Of a DNA stretch of 64,000 nucleotides, positions 25,327-34,068 are shown piece by piece. This DNA comes from Pontiellaceae bacterium B12227 (GTDB lineage: Bacteria; Verrucomicrobiota; Kiritimatiellia; Kiritimatiellales; Pontiellaceae). The notes under the pieces are model-generated. The model was given only the letters and a program-made list of their open reading frames with translations, was not told the origin of the DNA and searched no databases. The stretch spans positions 1 through 64,000 of the forward strand of contig JAROAZ010000011.1 in NCBI GenBank assembly GCA_029432775.1, written 5' to 3'. The number at the start of each line of letters is the position of its first letter. Within the stretch, counting starts at the first letter, position 1. The translations under genes were made by a program, and so were the position numbers.

Positions 25327-27432
25327 ATGGCGGCAAAAAAACTGGAATCTCCATATTTTAACCGGGAACTAAGCTGGCTGGAATTCAATCAGCGCGTGCT
25401 GGAAGAGGCCAAAGATCCGAAAAATCCCATGCTGGAGCGCCTGAAGTTTCTGGCCATCACGGCTTCTAATCTGGACGAGTTTTTTATGGTTCGCGTGGGC
25501 GGACTGAACATTGCGCGCAAAGCCGGACGGCGCAAAAAGGATCCGGCGGGCCTCACTCCGCTGGCGCAGCTGCGCGAGATTTATGCACGCTCGAAAAGCA
25601 TGATGACCGAGCTGCACGGCTGTTTTAAGGATGTCGTCTCGCCGGCCCTCGAACAAGGAGGAATCCGCCATGCAAAAATTGATGAGCTGACCTCCGAGCA
25701 GGAGTCGTTTCTGTTCGACCTCTTTAAGGAAGAGTTATTCCCGGTTGTTACGCCCATTGCGCTCAACCCTGAAAAGGCAATGCCCAATCTCCAGAACCTG
25801 GCTCTGCACATTCTGGTGCGGCTGCAGAAAAAAAGTTCCAAAGCCCGGAACAATCTCTATGCCGTGATGTCGCTCGACCGAGCCGGTTCCCGGATTATTC
25901 AGCTGCCGGCGGAAGAGGGGTTTGAATATGTGCTGCGCGAAGAGGTGCTCAAAAAATATGCTTCGGACTGGTTCACCGGCTACGAGGTCAAGGAATGCGC
26001 CCTGTTCCGGATCACCCGTAATGCCGACTTTGCCGTTGCGGAAAATGAGGCGCCCGACCTGCTGTCCGGCATGGAGGATGTGCTTGAAGAACGGAAAACC
26101 GGAGAATGCATCCGTTTGGAAGTGGAAGCGGGAATTACGAAAAGCCTGCTTAAATTTCTAAGTGAGCATGTTCCTGCATCGCCGGAAAATATCTATCCGA
26201 TTGAAGGCGTGCTGAATATGAAGGACTTCATGTCGCTCGCATTTGTTGAAGGATTCGATGAACTCAAAATCGAGCCCTGGCCGCCGCAGGCATCGCCTTC
26301 TGTGGTCCCCAACGAACCGATGTTCGGCCAGATAGCGAAAAAGGATATCCTTTTCTATCATCCGTATGAGAGTTTCGATCCCGTCGTCCGCTTCATCGAG
26401 GAAGCCGCGGCCGACCCCGACACGATGGCCATGAAAATGGTGCTGTACCGTACCAGCTCCGACAGTGCCATCATCTCCGCCCTCAAGCGGGCCGCCGGCA
26501 ACGGCGTCAACGTGACGGTGCTGATGGAGTTGAAGGCGCGGTTCGACGAAGCCCGCAATATTGGCTGGGCGCGCGATCTGGAACAGTGCGGTGTGCAGGT
26601 AATCTATGGCGTGAAGGGCTATAAGACCCACGCAAAAATCTGCATGGCGGTTCGACGAGAACCGGCCGGCGTGGTGCGCTACTGCCATTTCGGAACGGGC
26701 AACTATAACGAATCAACGGCGAAGCTCTACGGCGACATCAGTTATCTGACGTGCAATCCGGAGCTTGGAAACGATGCATCCGGATTCTTCAATGCGCTCT
26801 GCGGTTATGCACAGCCGCGCGACTTCAACCTGATCAGCATGGCTCCGATCAGCATGCGGGATAAACTGCTCGAACTGATCGATTATGAAATTGCGCGCGC
26901 GGAAAAAGGCAAGAAGGCAATGGTTACTGCAAAAGTCAATTCGCTGGTGGATGTTGCACTTTCGGAAAAACTGTACGAGGCGGCGAAAGCCGGCGTGAAA
27001 ATTCATCTGAATATCCGGGGCATCTGCTGCCTGAAGCCTACCGCTAATATTGAGATCACGAGCATCATCGACCGCTACCTCGAGCACGCCCGTATCATCT
27101 GTTTTTATCATGGCGGCAAATCGCGCGTCTACATTGCCAGTGCCGACTGGATGCCGCGTAATCTGGACAAACGCCTGGAACTGATGGTGCCGGTGGAGGA
27201 TAAGGACTGCCGGGATCGCCTGATTCAGATGCTGAACGTTCATGTGGCCGATAACCGGAACAGCTGGCTGCTGAAACCCAATGGCACATACGACCGGGTT
27301 GCAAAACAAAGCGGCAAAAAGATCCGGAGCCAGGAAGTGCTCTATCAACAGGCGTGCGCGGCCATCGAGAATGCCGAAAAGAGCCGGCGTACCCGCTTCG
27401 AGCCGCATCGCCCGGAATCGCAGACTCAGTAA
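25327..27432 (+). CDS. ppk: Polyphosphate kinase 1
   Basis: The 701-residue kinase reversibly builds polyphosphate from ATP. Visible are the N-terminal YFNRELSWLEFNQRVLEEA, the FFMVRVGGL, DILFYHPYESFDPVVRFIEEAA and the C-terminal phospholipase D-like domain with the active-site histidine motifs KTHAKICMAVR and the FGTGNYNESTAKLYGD segment. It directly follows ppx. A nearly matching palindrome (27471-27485) and a consensus copy (27545-27559) follow the gene. Confidence 0.96.
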   Translation: MAAKKLESPYFNRELSWLEFNQRVLEEAKDPKNPMLERLKFLAITASNLDEFFMVRVGGLNIARKAGRRKKDPAGLTPLAQLREIYARSKSMMTELHGCFKDVVSPALEQGGIRHAKIDELTSEQESFLFDLFKEELFPVVTPIALNPEKAMPNLQNLALHILVRLQKKSSKARNNLYAVMSLDRAGSRIIQLPAEEGFEYVLREEVLKKYASDWFTGYEVKECALFRITRNADFAVAENEAPDLLSGMEDVLEERKTGECIRLEVEAGITKSLLKFLSEHVPASPENIYPIEGVLNMKDFMSLAFVEGFDELKIEPWPPQASPSVVPNEPMFGQIAKKDILFYHPYESFDPVVRFIEEAAADPDTMAMKMVLYRTSSDSAIISALKRAAGNGVNVTVLMELKARFDEARNIGWARDLEQCGVQVIYGVKGYKTHAKICMAVRREPAGVVRYCHFGTGNYNESTAKLYGDISYLTCNPELGNDASGFFNALCGYAQPRDFNLISMAPISMRDKLLELIDYEIARAEKGKKAMVTAKVNSLVDVALSEKLYEAAKAGVKIHLNIRGICCLKPTANIEITSIIDRYLEHARIICFYHGGKSRVYIASADWMPRNLDKRLELMVPVEDKDCRDRLIQMLNVHVADNRNSWLLKPNGTYDRVAKQSGKKIRSQEVLYQQACAAIENAEKSRRTRFEPHRPESQTQ

Positions 27433-27544
27433 TTGCGTACGTTTTATCCGTAATAATGGCGGGTCATGTTTTCCAATGTTTGGACTAGCACGGGGAAGGG
27501 GTTGCGACTACAAAAGATCCAGGAATTCCCCCGGGGCTGTAAAG

Positions 27545-27559
27545 TTCCAATGATTGGAA
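27545..27559. repeat. Consensus palindrome upstream of the 39-residue gene
   Basis: TTCCAATGATTGGAA lies 10 bases before the start of the small four-cysteine gene; its last bases (GGAAGGA) overlap that gene's ribosome site. A partial copy (TGGAC instead of TGGAA) is at 27471-27485. Confidence 0.9.
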
Positions 27560-27568
27560 GGACACGTT

Positions 27569-27688
27569 ATGGGCTGTAAAAAAGATAATCCAACGAAGAA
27601 AAAAGACGGCAGGTTTGAGTGCAAAAAGTGCGGCGCCGTGGTCAAAAAGAAAGACAAGGTGTGCAAGCCGAAGAAACTCAAGGAATGA
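27569..27688 (+). CDS. 39-residue four-cysteine (zinc-ribbon-like) protein
   Basis: This short frame encodes a 39-residue, lysine-rich protein with cysteines at positions 3, 18, 21 and 32. The middle FECKKCGAVV is a typical C-x2-C knuckle, and with Cys3 and Cys32 could hold one zinc. Start ATG 27569 has GGAAGGA six bases upstream. It follows ppk by 136 bases on the same strand and a clear terminator lies downstream at 27774, so it is likely expressed, either with ppk or on its own. It is bracketed by palindrome copies. Function is unknown; a nucleic-acid or metal-handling role is only a guess. Confidence 0.6.
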   Translation: MGCKKDNPTKKKDGRFECKKCGAVVKKKDKVCKPKKLKE

Positions 27689-27689
27689 T

Positions 27690-27704
27690 TTCCAACTCCT
27701 GGAA
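27690..27704. repeat. Dispersed palindrome copy after the 39-residue gene
   Basis: TTCCAACTCCTGGAA starts two bases after the stop codon of the small gene. Together with the copy at 27545 it brackets the frame. Confidence 0.8.
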
Positions 27705-27773
27705 AATTTCCTTTTTTCGACAAAAATTACCGGATTACTTTCAATCCGCACATTTATGTAGCGTTTGGGAGGT

Positions 27774-27807
27774 GGGCAACAGGACCGATCTGTTGCCCTT
27801 TTGTTTT
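27774..27807 (+). terminator. Rho-independent terminator before nadA
   Basis: A 9-bp stem (GGGCAACAG/CTGTTGCCC) with a 7-base loop followed by TTTTGTTTT. It would end the ppx-ppk-small-gene transcript and lies 50 bases before the nadA start. Confidence 0.9.
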
Positions 27808-27857
27808 GTTTTCGAACCCGCTTTGGTTTTATATACGCCGCTTTTCGAGGAAAAATT

Positions 27858-28763
27858 ATGCAATCTATTGAAGAACGAATTCAGGAACTGAAGCGTGAAC
27901 GCGGTGCCATCATCATCGCCCACAACTATCAACCCGACGAAGTGCAGGCCATTGCCGACTTCACCGGCGACTCGCTGGAGCTCAGCCGTAAGGCGGCGGA
28001 GCTGGATGAAGAGGTGATCGTATTCTGCGGGGTCCACTTTATGGCTGAAACCGCAGCGATTCTGAGCCCGGAAAAACAGATTCTTCTGCCCGATCAATTC
28101 GCCGGCTGCCCGATGGCGGATATGATTACGGCCGAAGCACTTCAGGCTAAAAAGGCGGAGCATCCCGGTGCCGTGGTGATTGCCTATGTGAACACGTCGG
28201 CCGCCGTTAAGGCGGAGTGCGATCTGTGTGTTACTTCATCGAATGCCATGAAGGTGGTTTCTTCGGTTCCGGCGGACAAAGAAATCATCTTTGTGCCCGA
28301 TACGCATCTGGGCCATTACATACAGGAAGAGCTCGGACGCGAAATGATTATCTGGGACGGCTACTGTCCGACCCACTCGCGAATCCGCGATGTGGATATC
28401 AAGCGCGAGCTTGCAGACCACCCGAATGCTAAAGTCATGGCGCACCCGGAATGCCCGTTGGCAATTCGCGACTTGGCAGACTATCTGCTTTCCACCGGCC
28501 AAATGTGTACGCATGCCAAAGAGTCGGATGAACAGGAATTTATTATCGCCACCGAGATGGGGCTTCTTTACCGGCTTCGGAACGAAAATCCGGAGAAGAA
28601 GTTCTATTCCGTCAGCGATCGTGCGCTCTGCCCGAACATGAAAAAGATCGACGTGGAAAAAGTGCTTTGGGCGCTCGAGGATATGCAGCACCGTATCACC
28701 GTGCCTGAAGAAACTGCCAAAAAGGCCCGCCGCTCGATCGAGGCGATGCTGGAGTTGAGTTAG
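27858..28763 (+). CDS. nadA: Quinolinate synthase A
   Basis: The 301-residue 4Fe-4S enzyme condenses iminoaspartate with dihydroxyacetone phosphate in NAD synthesis. Motifs: AHNYQPDEVQ, FCGVHFMAETAAIL, KAECDLCVTSSN and AHPECPLAIRDLAD, which hold the cluster cysteines. ATG 27858 has GAGGA upstream and gives the normal length; the longer frame from 27765 runs through the terminator. The partner nadB and nadC are not in the window. Confidence 0.95.
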   Translation: MQSIEERIQELKRERGAIIIAHNYQPDEVQAIADFTGDSLELSRKAAELDEEVIVFCGVHFMAETAAILSPEKQILLPDQFAGCPMADMITAEALQAKKAEHPGAVVIAYVNTSAAVKAECDLCVTSSNAMKVVSSVPADKEIIFVPDTHLGHYIQEELGREMIIWDGYCPTHSRIRDVDIKRELADHPNAKVMAHPECPLAIRDLADYLLSTGQMCTHAKESDEQEFIIATEMGLLYRLRNENPEKKFYSVSDRALCPNMKKIDVEKVLWALEDMQHRITVPEETAKKARRSIEAMLELS

Positions 28764-28767
28764 TTTT

Positions 28768-28795
28768 TTTACAGAAGGCCGCAAAGAACGCGAAG
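28768..28795 (+). repeat. Copy of the nif-locus repeat (unit 1)
   Basis: This 28-base stretch, starting TTTACAGAAGG and ending ACGCGAAG, matches the reverse complement of unit 3 (30155-30183) except for one missing base and one change. It follows nadA and precedes nifU; a partly inverted second half (TCTTTGCGCTCTTT) lies a few bases downstream. Confidence 0.7.
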
Positions 28796-28870
28796 AAAAC
28801 AATATGCCGGCCTGAGTGGTCTTTGCGCTCTTTAGCGAAGCGGGTGTTATAAAACAGGTAGGATTTGGTT

Positions 28871-29698
28871 ATGTGGGAATATACAGATAAGGTAAACGAT
28901 CACTTTAGAAACCCGCGCAACGTCGGCGCGGTGGAAAACCCGGATGGCGACGGTCTGGCCGGTTCATTGGCCTGCGGCGATGCGTTACGACTGACCTTCA
29001 AGCTGGGCGACGACAAAAAGATCTGTGAAGCCAAATTCCAGACGTTCGGTTGTGCCAGTGCTATTGCCTCGTCCTCGGCGCTGACGGAAATGCTGATCGG
29101 AAAAACGGTTGAAGAAGCGGAAGAGATCACGAATAAAGAAATTATCGAATATCTGGGCGATCTCCCCAAACAGAAGGTTCACTGTTCCGTGATGGGACGT
29201 GAAGCGCTCGAAGCTGCCATATACAACTACCGCACCGGCAAGACGCTCGATAAAAAAATCGACGGCGAAGTCATCTGCCATTGTTTCGGGGCCACCGATA
29301 AAGAGATCGAAAAGATTACCCGAGAGCAGAACCTGACTTCAGCCGAAGAGGTCACCGATGCCTGCAAAGCCGGCGGCGGATGCGGTCAGTGCATTCCGGA
29401 GATTGAAGAAATCATCAACCGGGTGATTGGAGAAGAGCAGGCGAAGGAAGAAAAACCCAAACTGACCCAGTTGCAGAAAATCAAGCTGATCGAAGAAACC
29501 ATCGATCGTCAGGTGCGTCCGATTCTGCGGCGCGACGGCGGCGACCTTGAACTCCACGATGTGGATGGCAATCAGGTCTATGTTAAGTTTGTCGGTGCAT
29601 GCGTCAGCTGTCCGGTCTCATCGGTCACCCTGAAAGATGTAGTTGAAACACAACTCCGCGAAGCCATCTCCGACGATATTGTTGTGGAGGCCATTTAA
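28871..29698 (+). CDS. nifU: NifU Fe-S cluster scaffold
   Basis: The 275-residue protein has all three domains of full-length NifU: an N-terminal IscU-like scaffold (NPRNVGAVENPDGDG, FQTFGCASAIASSSALTE, KVHCSVMG, Cys ligands), a central BFD-type [2Fe-2S] domain (ICHCFGATDKEIE, GGGCGQCIP) and a C-terminal NFU domain (RRDGGDLEL, FVGACVSCPVSS). It assembles Fe-S clusters for anaerobic metabolism. ATG 28871 has AGGA upstream. The gene pair nifU-nifS is separated by a GxxExxY gene. No nitrogenase genes are in the window, so the pair likely serves general Fe-S supply. Confidence 0.94.
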   Translation: MWEYTDKVNDHFRNPRNVGAVENPDGDGLAGSLACGDALRLTFKLGDDKKICEAKFQTFGCASAIASSSALTEMLIGKTVEEAEEITNKEIIEYLGDLPKQKVHCSVMGREALEAAIYNYRTGKTLDKKIDGEVICHCFGATDKEIEKITREQNLTSAEEVTDACKAGGGCGQCIPEIEEIINRVIGEEQAKEEKPKLTQLQKIKLIEETIDRQVRPILRRDGGDLELHDVDGNQVYVKFVGACVSCPVSSVTLKDVVETQLREAISDDIVVEAI

Positions 29699-29708
29699 GA
29701 GGGGATAG

Positions 29709-29737
29709 TTTCACAGAAGAACGCAAAGCTCGCGAAG
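29709..29737 (+). repeat. Inverted repeat left of the GxxExxY gene (unit 2)
   Basis: 29 bases, starting TTTCACAGAAG and ending CTCGCGAAG, matching the reverse complement of 30155-30183 at 24 of 29 positions. It is 10 bases before the GxxExxY start. Confidence 0.7.
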
Positions 29738-29747
29738 AAGGACGGAA

Positions 29748-30149
29748 ATGCATTCATTGTACGAAAAGGCTAATGCTCTGAGCTATAAGGTTATTGGTGC
29801 GGCCATTGAGGTGCACAAGACCATGGGAAGCGGCCTTTACGAAGCGATCTATGAAAAGTGTCTGATGCGGGAACTGGAACTACAGGGAATACAGGCAAAA
29901 AACCAACGGATTGTTCCCGTCGCATATAAAGGCTTTGAATTCGAAGAACCTCTGCGGTTGGATGTAATTGCTGAAGACTGCCTGATTCTTGAACTGAAAT
30001 CTGTTGAAACCGTTATGCCCGCCCATAAAGCAAAGTTGCTGGCGTATATGAAGCTGTTGGATATTCCTCTAGGTCTGGTCATTAACTTTCATGAACCCAT
30101 TTTAAAAAATGGAATATCACGCATGATTTTACCCGGAGCGGATAAATAG
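29748..30149 (+). CDS. GxxExxY family protein
   Basis: The 133-residue product starts with NALSYKVIGAAIEVHKTMGSGLYEAIYEKCL, containing the defining GLYEAIYEKCL (GxxExxY) motif, and later shows LDVIAEDCLILELKSV. The core resembles a PD-(D/E)xK nuclease fold, but no activity is established for the family. The gene is inserted between nifU and nifS and is flanked by imperfect inverted repeats only 10 and 5 bases from its ends, which suggests that it arrived as a small unit. ATG 29748 has AAGGACGG upstream. Confidence 0.88.
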   Translation: MHSLYEKANALSYKVIGAAIEVHKTMGSGLYEAIYEKCLMRELELQGIQAKNQRIVPVAYKGFEFEEPLRLDVIAEDCLILELKSVETVMPAHKAKLLAYMKLLDIPLGLVINFHEPILKNGISRMILPGADK

Positions 30150-30154
30150 AATGC

Positions 30155-30183
30155 CTTCGCGTTCTTTGCGACCTTCTGTTAAA
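30155..30183 (-). repeat. Inverted repeat right of the GxxExxY gene (unit 3)
   Basis: On the plus strand it starts CTTCGCGTTCTTTGCG and ends TTCTGTTAAA; inverted, it closely matches unit 2 (24/29) and unit 1 (27 of 28 aligned). It ends 18 bases before nifS. Confidence 0.7.
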
Positions 30184-30201
30184 TAATTCTAAGGATTGGA
30201 A

Positions 30202-31368
30202 ATGAAAAGTTCAGTTTATGTAGACAACAATGCGACGACTGCCGTTGCTCCGGAAGTGACAGAAGCGATTCTGCCGTATTTTACGGAGCACTGGGGCAAT
30301 CCTTCCAGTATGCACAACTTTGGCGGCAGTGTTAAACGGGCCGTCGATGCGGCCCGCGAAAAGGTAGCCGCGCTGATCGGTGCCGAACATCCGAATGAAA
30401 TTATTTTCACCAGTTGCGGCTCGGAATCAGACAATATGGCGATTCGCGGAGCGGTGGATGCGATGGGCGGACATCCGCACCTCATTACCACCCGCGTTGA
30501 GCACGCCGCTGTGCTCGGCCCATGCCATTACCTCGAAGACAAAGGCTACCGCCTGACCACGCTGGAGGTGGATGAAAAAGGCAACCTGGATCTGGATGTC
30601 GTTCGCGAAAAATCCATATCCGGTAAAAAGACCGTCGCCTCCATCATGTGGGCCAACAATGAAACCGGCGTTATCTTTCCGATTCCGGAGATTGGAAGCA
30701 TTGTGAAAGAGGGCGGCGGAATATTCCATACAGACGCCGTCCAGATTGCCGGAAAACTTCCAATTGCTGTAAAAGACATCCCGATCGATGCACTTTCCAT
30801 ATCCGGTCATAAGCTGCATGCTCCGAAAGGGATCGGCGCCCTCTATGTTCGCCGTGGCACCAAGATTACACCGCACATTATGGGCGGGCATCAGGAGCGC
30901 GGTCGTCGCGCCGGTACCGAAAATGTTCCCTACATCGTCGGGCTGGGCAAAGCCTGTGAACTGGCTATGGAGCGGATGGAAAAAGATGCCGATCATGAGC
31001 GTAAATTGCGTGATCGTCTGGAAGCCGGCATCATGGCCTCCTGCAAAGGGGCACGTATTAACGGCGACCGGAATAACCGCCTGCCCAATACGACCAATAT
31101 CAGCTTTGAATATGTTGAAGGCGAAGCCATTCTGCTGATGCTCGACGATGTCGGCATTTGTGCCTCCACGGGATCCGCCTGTGCCTCCGGCTCACTGGAG
31201 CCTTCGCATGTGCTGCGCGCCATGGATGTTCCGCGCTCCTGCCTGCACGGTTCCATCCGTTTTAGTCTCAGCCGTTATAATACGGATGAAGACGTGGACG
31301 AGGTTCTGGAAAAACTGCCGGTCATCATCAAACGTCTGCGCGAGCTTTCGCCTTTTGCGAACGACTGA
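30202..31368 (+). CDS. nifS: Cysteine desulfurase NifS
   Basis: The 388-residue PLP enzyme takes sulfur from cysteine for Fe-S assembly. It has VYVDNNATTAVAPEV, the PLP lysine in SGHKLHAPKGIGALY, and the active cysteine in STGSACASGSLEPSHVL. The start ATG 30202 is preceded by AAGGA; a TTG at 30196 is less likely. It acts with NifU, 500 bases upstream. Confidence 0.94.
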   Translation: MKSSVYVDNNATTAVAPEVTEAILPYFTEHWGNPSSMHNFGGSVKRAVDAAREKVAALIGAEHPNEIIFTSCGSESDNMAIRGAVDAMGGHPHLITTRVEHAAVLGPCHYLEDKGYRLTTLEVDEKGNLDLDVVREKSISGKKTVASIMWANNETGVIFPIPEIGSIVKEGGGIFHTDAVQIAGKLPIAVKDIPIDALSISGHKLHAPKGIGALYVRRGTKITPHIMGGHQERGRRAGTENVPYIVGLGKACELAMERMEKDADHERKLRDRLEAGIMASCKGARINGDRNNRLPNTTNISFEYVEGEAILLMLDDVGICASTGSACASGSLEPSHVLRAMDVPRSCLHGSIRFSLSRYNTDEDVDEVLEKLPVIIKRLRELSPFAND

Positions 31369-31377
31369 GATTCTAAT

Positions 31378-32220
31378 CTAGCCGAGCCTGTTTCTCACCG
31401 CCCTGTGCAGGTGAAAGATATTCTTAAAACCTGCCAGTTTTAATGTTTGCTCCGAACCGCGTTGGTGGATGGTTAGTGTGAGCAGTGATTGAGAAGTGAG
31501 TTCGAGCCGCGTGTCGCTAATATTTGCAAACTCGATCTCGCGATGCTGTAAAATGGAACGAATGGAAATGCGGGAAGGCTCCACGCTCACCTTGGCTGGA
31601 TCGAAGAGAAACGCCTTGAGCGCAGGAAGCGTGAACAGAAGCAGGGCCATGCCCCAGTAGTGTCCCTGCAGGCAGGCCCATGCCGCAAAGCTTCCGAAAA
31701 ACAGAACGGTGAACAGGTGAACCGCATAAAATGAGGTGTGTTTTTCATAGGCAAGAGGGTCTTGTGTGTTTTCCGGATAGGGCAGGTTTCGTTCCAGAAG
31801 GTTCAGCAGGTTAGGCATGTTGCCGAATTGATACTCGGCGCGTATCGTCCGCCCATCCGCGGAGCGTAGTTTCAGGCATTGCCCCTGCATGAAATCCTCG
31901 ACCATCACGATTTCATCCCAGCCCATCATAACGTCCAGAGCGTGATCGGAGTGCCCCACGACACCGTCGGCGGTGACTTCCACGTAATCATTGCGCTTTC
32001 GCCATATTAAAAATATGAGCGGGGCAAAAGTCGCATGGATCACCGCACACACGATCCATACCCATCGTGGCGTTGGATCCTCGGAGAGCGACGGGTAGAA
32101 ATAAAGCACGACACTACCCAGGGCGCATAGCGCAAAGAAAACGCACCCGAATGCAAAGAAACCTTTCATGAAACGCGGCAGGCCGAACGTTTCGGAAACA
32201 GGCTCGGAGTTCGGTGACAT
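31378..32220 (-). CDS. Membrane protein of unknown function
   Basis: A 280-residue protein with two N-terminal membrane segments (FFAFGCVFFALCALGSVVLY; WIVCAVIHATFAPLIFLIW) and two further ones around residues 165-210. The cytoplasmic stretches (VTADGVVGHSD, VSVEPSRISIRSILQHREIEF) look like two PH-like beta domains. I do not recognise the family. It lies three bases after paaK on the same strand and may be cotranscribed with it, but a metabolic link is not implied by the sequence. Confidence 0.55.
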   Translation of the reverse strand: MSPNSEPVSETFGLPRFMKGFFAFGCVFFALCALGSVVLYFYPSLSEDPTPRWVWIVCAVIHATFAPLIFLIWRKRNDYVEVTADGVVGHSDHALDVMMGWDEIVMVEDFMQGQCLKLRSADGRTIRAEYQFGNMPNLLNLLERNLPYPENTQDPLAYEKHTSFYAVHLFTVLFFGSFAAWACLQGHYWGMALLLFTLPALKAFLFDPAKVSVEPSRISIRSILQHREIEFANISDTRLELTSQSLLTLTIHQRGSEQTLKLAGFKNIFHLHRAVRNRLG

Positions 32221-32223
32221 GAA

Positions 32224-33543
32224 TCAGACCTTTTTACGATGATCAATCACGCGTTGGGCTTTTCCGATAAAGCGTTCGAGAGAGTTCGGCGAAACGAGCT
32301 CAATGTTCATGCGCAGTCCTGTGATGGTCTGTATGGCGCGGTTGATCCGGTCTTTCAGTTCCTGCATCTCTTTCATGCTGGAACTGAACGACTCTTCGGT
32401 CATCTCGACTTTCACGGTAACAATATCTTTTCGGTCTGGGCGGTCGACTTCGATCTGGTAGTGAGGTGCCGTTCCTTCAACGCGCAATAGAGCCTGTTCA
32501 ACCTGCGACGGATAAACGTTTACGCCTTTGATGATCAGCATATCATCGCTGCGGCCGGTCACACGGCTCATCCGGATGTGGGTCCGCCCGCAGGCGCAGG
32601 GCTCCGGGTTCAGCGAAGCAATGTCGCGTGTGCGATAGCGGATAATCGGCATGGCTTCTTTGCTGAGCGAGGTAAAGACCAGTTCGCCTTCTTCTCCGGG
32701 GGCAACGGGCTCCAGCGTATCCGGATTGATGCATTCAACAATAAATGCATCTTCTGCAATGTGCATACCGTCGCGTGCGGCGCATTCGCCGCTGACGCCC
32801 GGGCCGATGACTTCGCTGAGACCATAGTTGTTAAAACAGAGGATGCCCATTTCATCTTCGATGCGGGTACGCATATCTTCGGTCCACGGTTCTCCGCCGA
32901 AGTGGGCATATTTCAGGTTCAGTGCATTTCGCGGAATGTCGTTCTGAATGATGAATTCAGAAATGTTCAGGGCATAGCTCGGCGTGCAGACCAGCGCATC
33001 CACCTGCATGTCCATCATCAGCATCAACTGTTTCGGAGTATTGCCGGCCGCCGCCGGAATAATGGATGCGCCGACACGTTCCACGCCGTAGTGCAGTCCG
33101 AATCCGCCGGTAAACAATCCATAGCCGAAAGCAATCTGAACACTGTGTGCCGGCAGCAGCCCGCCGCCGGTCAGAAAACGGGCACACAGGTTCGACCACA
33201 TTTTAAGATCATTGTGTGTGTAGGCCACCATCGTCGGCTGGCCGGTGGTGCCCGATGAACCGTGGTAGCGGGCAACGTCCTTTTTTCCCACTGCCAGCAT
33301 GCCCAACGGGTACTCTCCGCGCAGGTCGGCTTTGGTGGTGAAGGGGAGTCGTTGCAGATCATCCAATGTCTGGATCTTTTCGGCTGCAAGTCCGGCCTCG
33401 GCGAACTTCTTTTGGTAGAACGGGACCTCCTGCACCTGCTCTACCGTTTTCCGAAGTTTGGAACTTTGCAACGCAGCCAAGTCTGACCGGGGCAGGGATT
33501 CTTCCTTGTCCCAAATTCGGTTTTCAACAACGAATTTGCTCAT
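32224..33543 (-). CDS. paaK: Phenylacetate-CoA ligase family protein (1)
   Basis: The 439-residue AMP-forming ligase activates an aryl acid as its CoA thioester. It has the P-loop YHGSSGTTGQPTMVAYT, the FGYGLFTGGFGLHYG segment, NNYGLSEVIGPGVS and the C-terminal ARCxRTHIRMSRVTGRSDDMLIIKGVNVYPSQVE hinge (positions around 300-335). It abuts the ACT protein gene with no gap. In the neighbourhood of IorA/IorB it could run in the direction of ATP formation from aryl-CoA; this is inference from context. Confidence 0.9.
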   Translation of the reverse strand: MSKFVVENRIWDKEESLPRSDLAALQSSKLRKTVEQVQEVPFYQKKFAEAGLAAEKIQTLDDLQRLPFTTKADLRGEYPLGMLAVGKKDVARYHGSSGTTGQPTMVAYTHNDLKMWSNLCARFLTGGGLLPAHSVQIAFGYGLFTGGFGLHYGVERVGASIIPAAAGNTPKQLMLMMDMQVDALVCTPSYALNISEFIIQNDIPRNALNLKYAHFGGEPWTEDMRTRIEDEMGILCFNNYGLSEVIGPGVSGECAARDGMHIAEDAFIVECINPDTLEPVAPGEEGELVFTSLSKEAMPIIRYRTRDIASLNPEPCACGRTHIRMSRVTGRSDDMLIIKGVNVYPSQVEQALLRVEGTAPHYQIEVDRPDRKDIVTVKVEMTEESFSSSMKEMQELKDRINRAIQTITGLRMNIELVSPNSLERFIGKAQRVIDHRKKV

Positions 33544-33984
33544 CTAGTCATCCGCGCGGTTAAAAAGGGCAACGCTGTCGAGCACTTTAAAGCCGGCTGT
33601 CTGGAGCGCATCCACTGCTTTATCCATATCATCAAAGCGAAATAACAGGACCGCATTTTCGCCACTTTTGATGGTGAAGGCATACATGTATTCCACGCTG
33701 ATGCCGGCCGCTTCTTCCACCTGTAGCACATTGCGCAGGCCACCGGGTTCGTCGTTTACTTCAACCGCAATCACTTCCGTAATTTTGGCCACGAACCCCT
33801 TTTCTTCAAGAACGGCTTTCGCTGCTTCGCAGTCGCTGACGATAAGGCGGAGAATACCGAACTGCTCGGTGTCGGCCAGTGAGATGGTGATCATGTTGAT
33901 CCCGCTGTCGGCCAGCAGGGCACAAAGCTCGCGAAGACGACCGGGCTTGTTCTCTAAAAATACAGACAGTTGTTTGAGTTTCAT
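33544..33984 (-). CDS. Tandem ACT-domain protein
   Basis: The 146-residue product contains two ACT domains (LKQLSVFLENKPGRLRELCALLADSGINM and EVNDEPGGLRNVLQVEEAAGISVEYMYAF). ACT pairs of this type bind amino acids and usually regulate an adjacent enzyme; their position between two PaaK genes is a common arrangement and suggests sensing of an aromatic amino acid. Start ATG 33984 follows AGGAG; the longer frame from 34011 has no such site. Confidence 0.88.
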   Translation of the reverse strand: MKLKQLSVFLENKPGRLRELCALLADSGINMITISLADTEQFGILRLIVSDCEAAKAVLEEKGFVAKITEVIAVEVNDEPGGLRNVLQVEEAAGISVEYMYAFTIKSGENAVLLFRFDDMDKAVDALQTAGFKVLDSVALFNRADD

Positions 33985-34001
33985 TGTATTGGCTCCTGAG
34001 G

Positions 34002-34064
34002 TTTTAACCACGAAGGCACGAAGTCCTCGAAGGGAGGCCCTTGGTGTTCTTTGTGCCTTTGTGT
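34002..34064. repeat. Imperfect inverted repeat of the ACCACGAAGG type
   Basis: AACCACGAAGGCACGAAG near the left end and CTTTGTGCCTTTGTGTTGAA near the right end are imperfect reverse complements (mainly G/A differences). It fills the spacer between the ACT gene and paaK 2. It resembles the intergenic repeats near nifU in style. Confidence 0.55.
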
Positions 34065-34068
34065 TGAA

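Noticed and set aside
28768..30183. CRISPR-like array from the repeated 28-29-base units
   Set aside because: Only three units, in different orientations, separated by whole genes and without regular spacers.
28871..31368. Nitrogen-fixation locus
   Set aside because: nifU and nifS are present, but no nifHDK or related genes are in the window; the pair also serves general Fe-S assembly in anaerobes.
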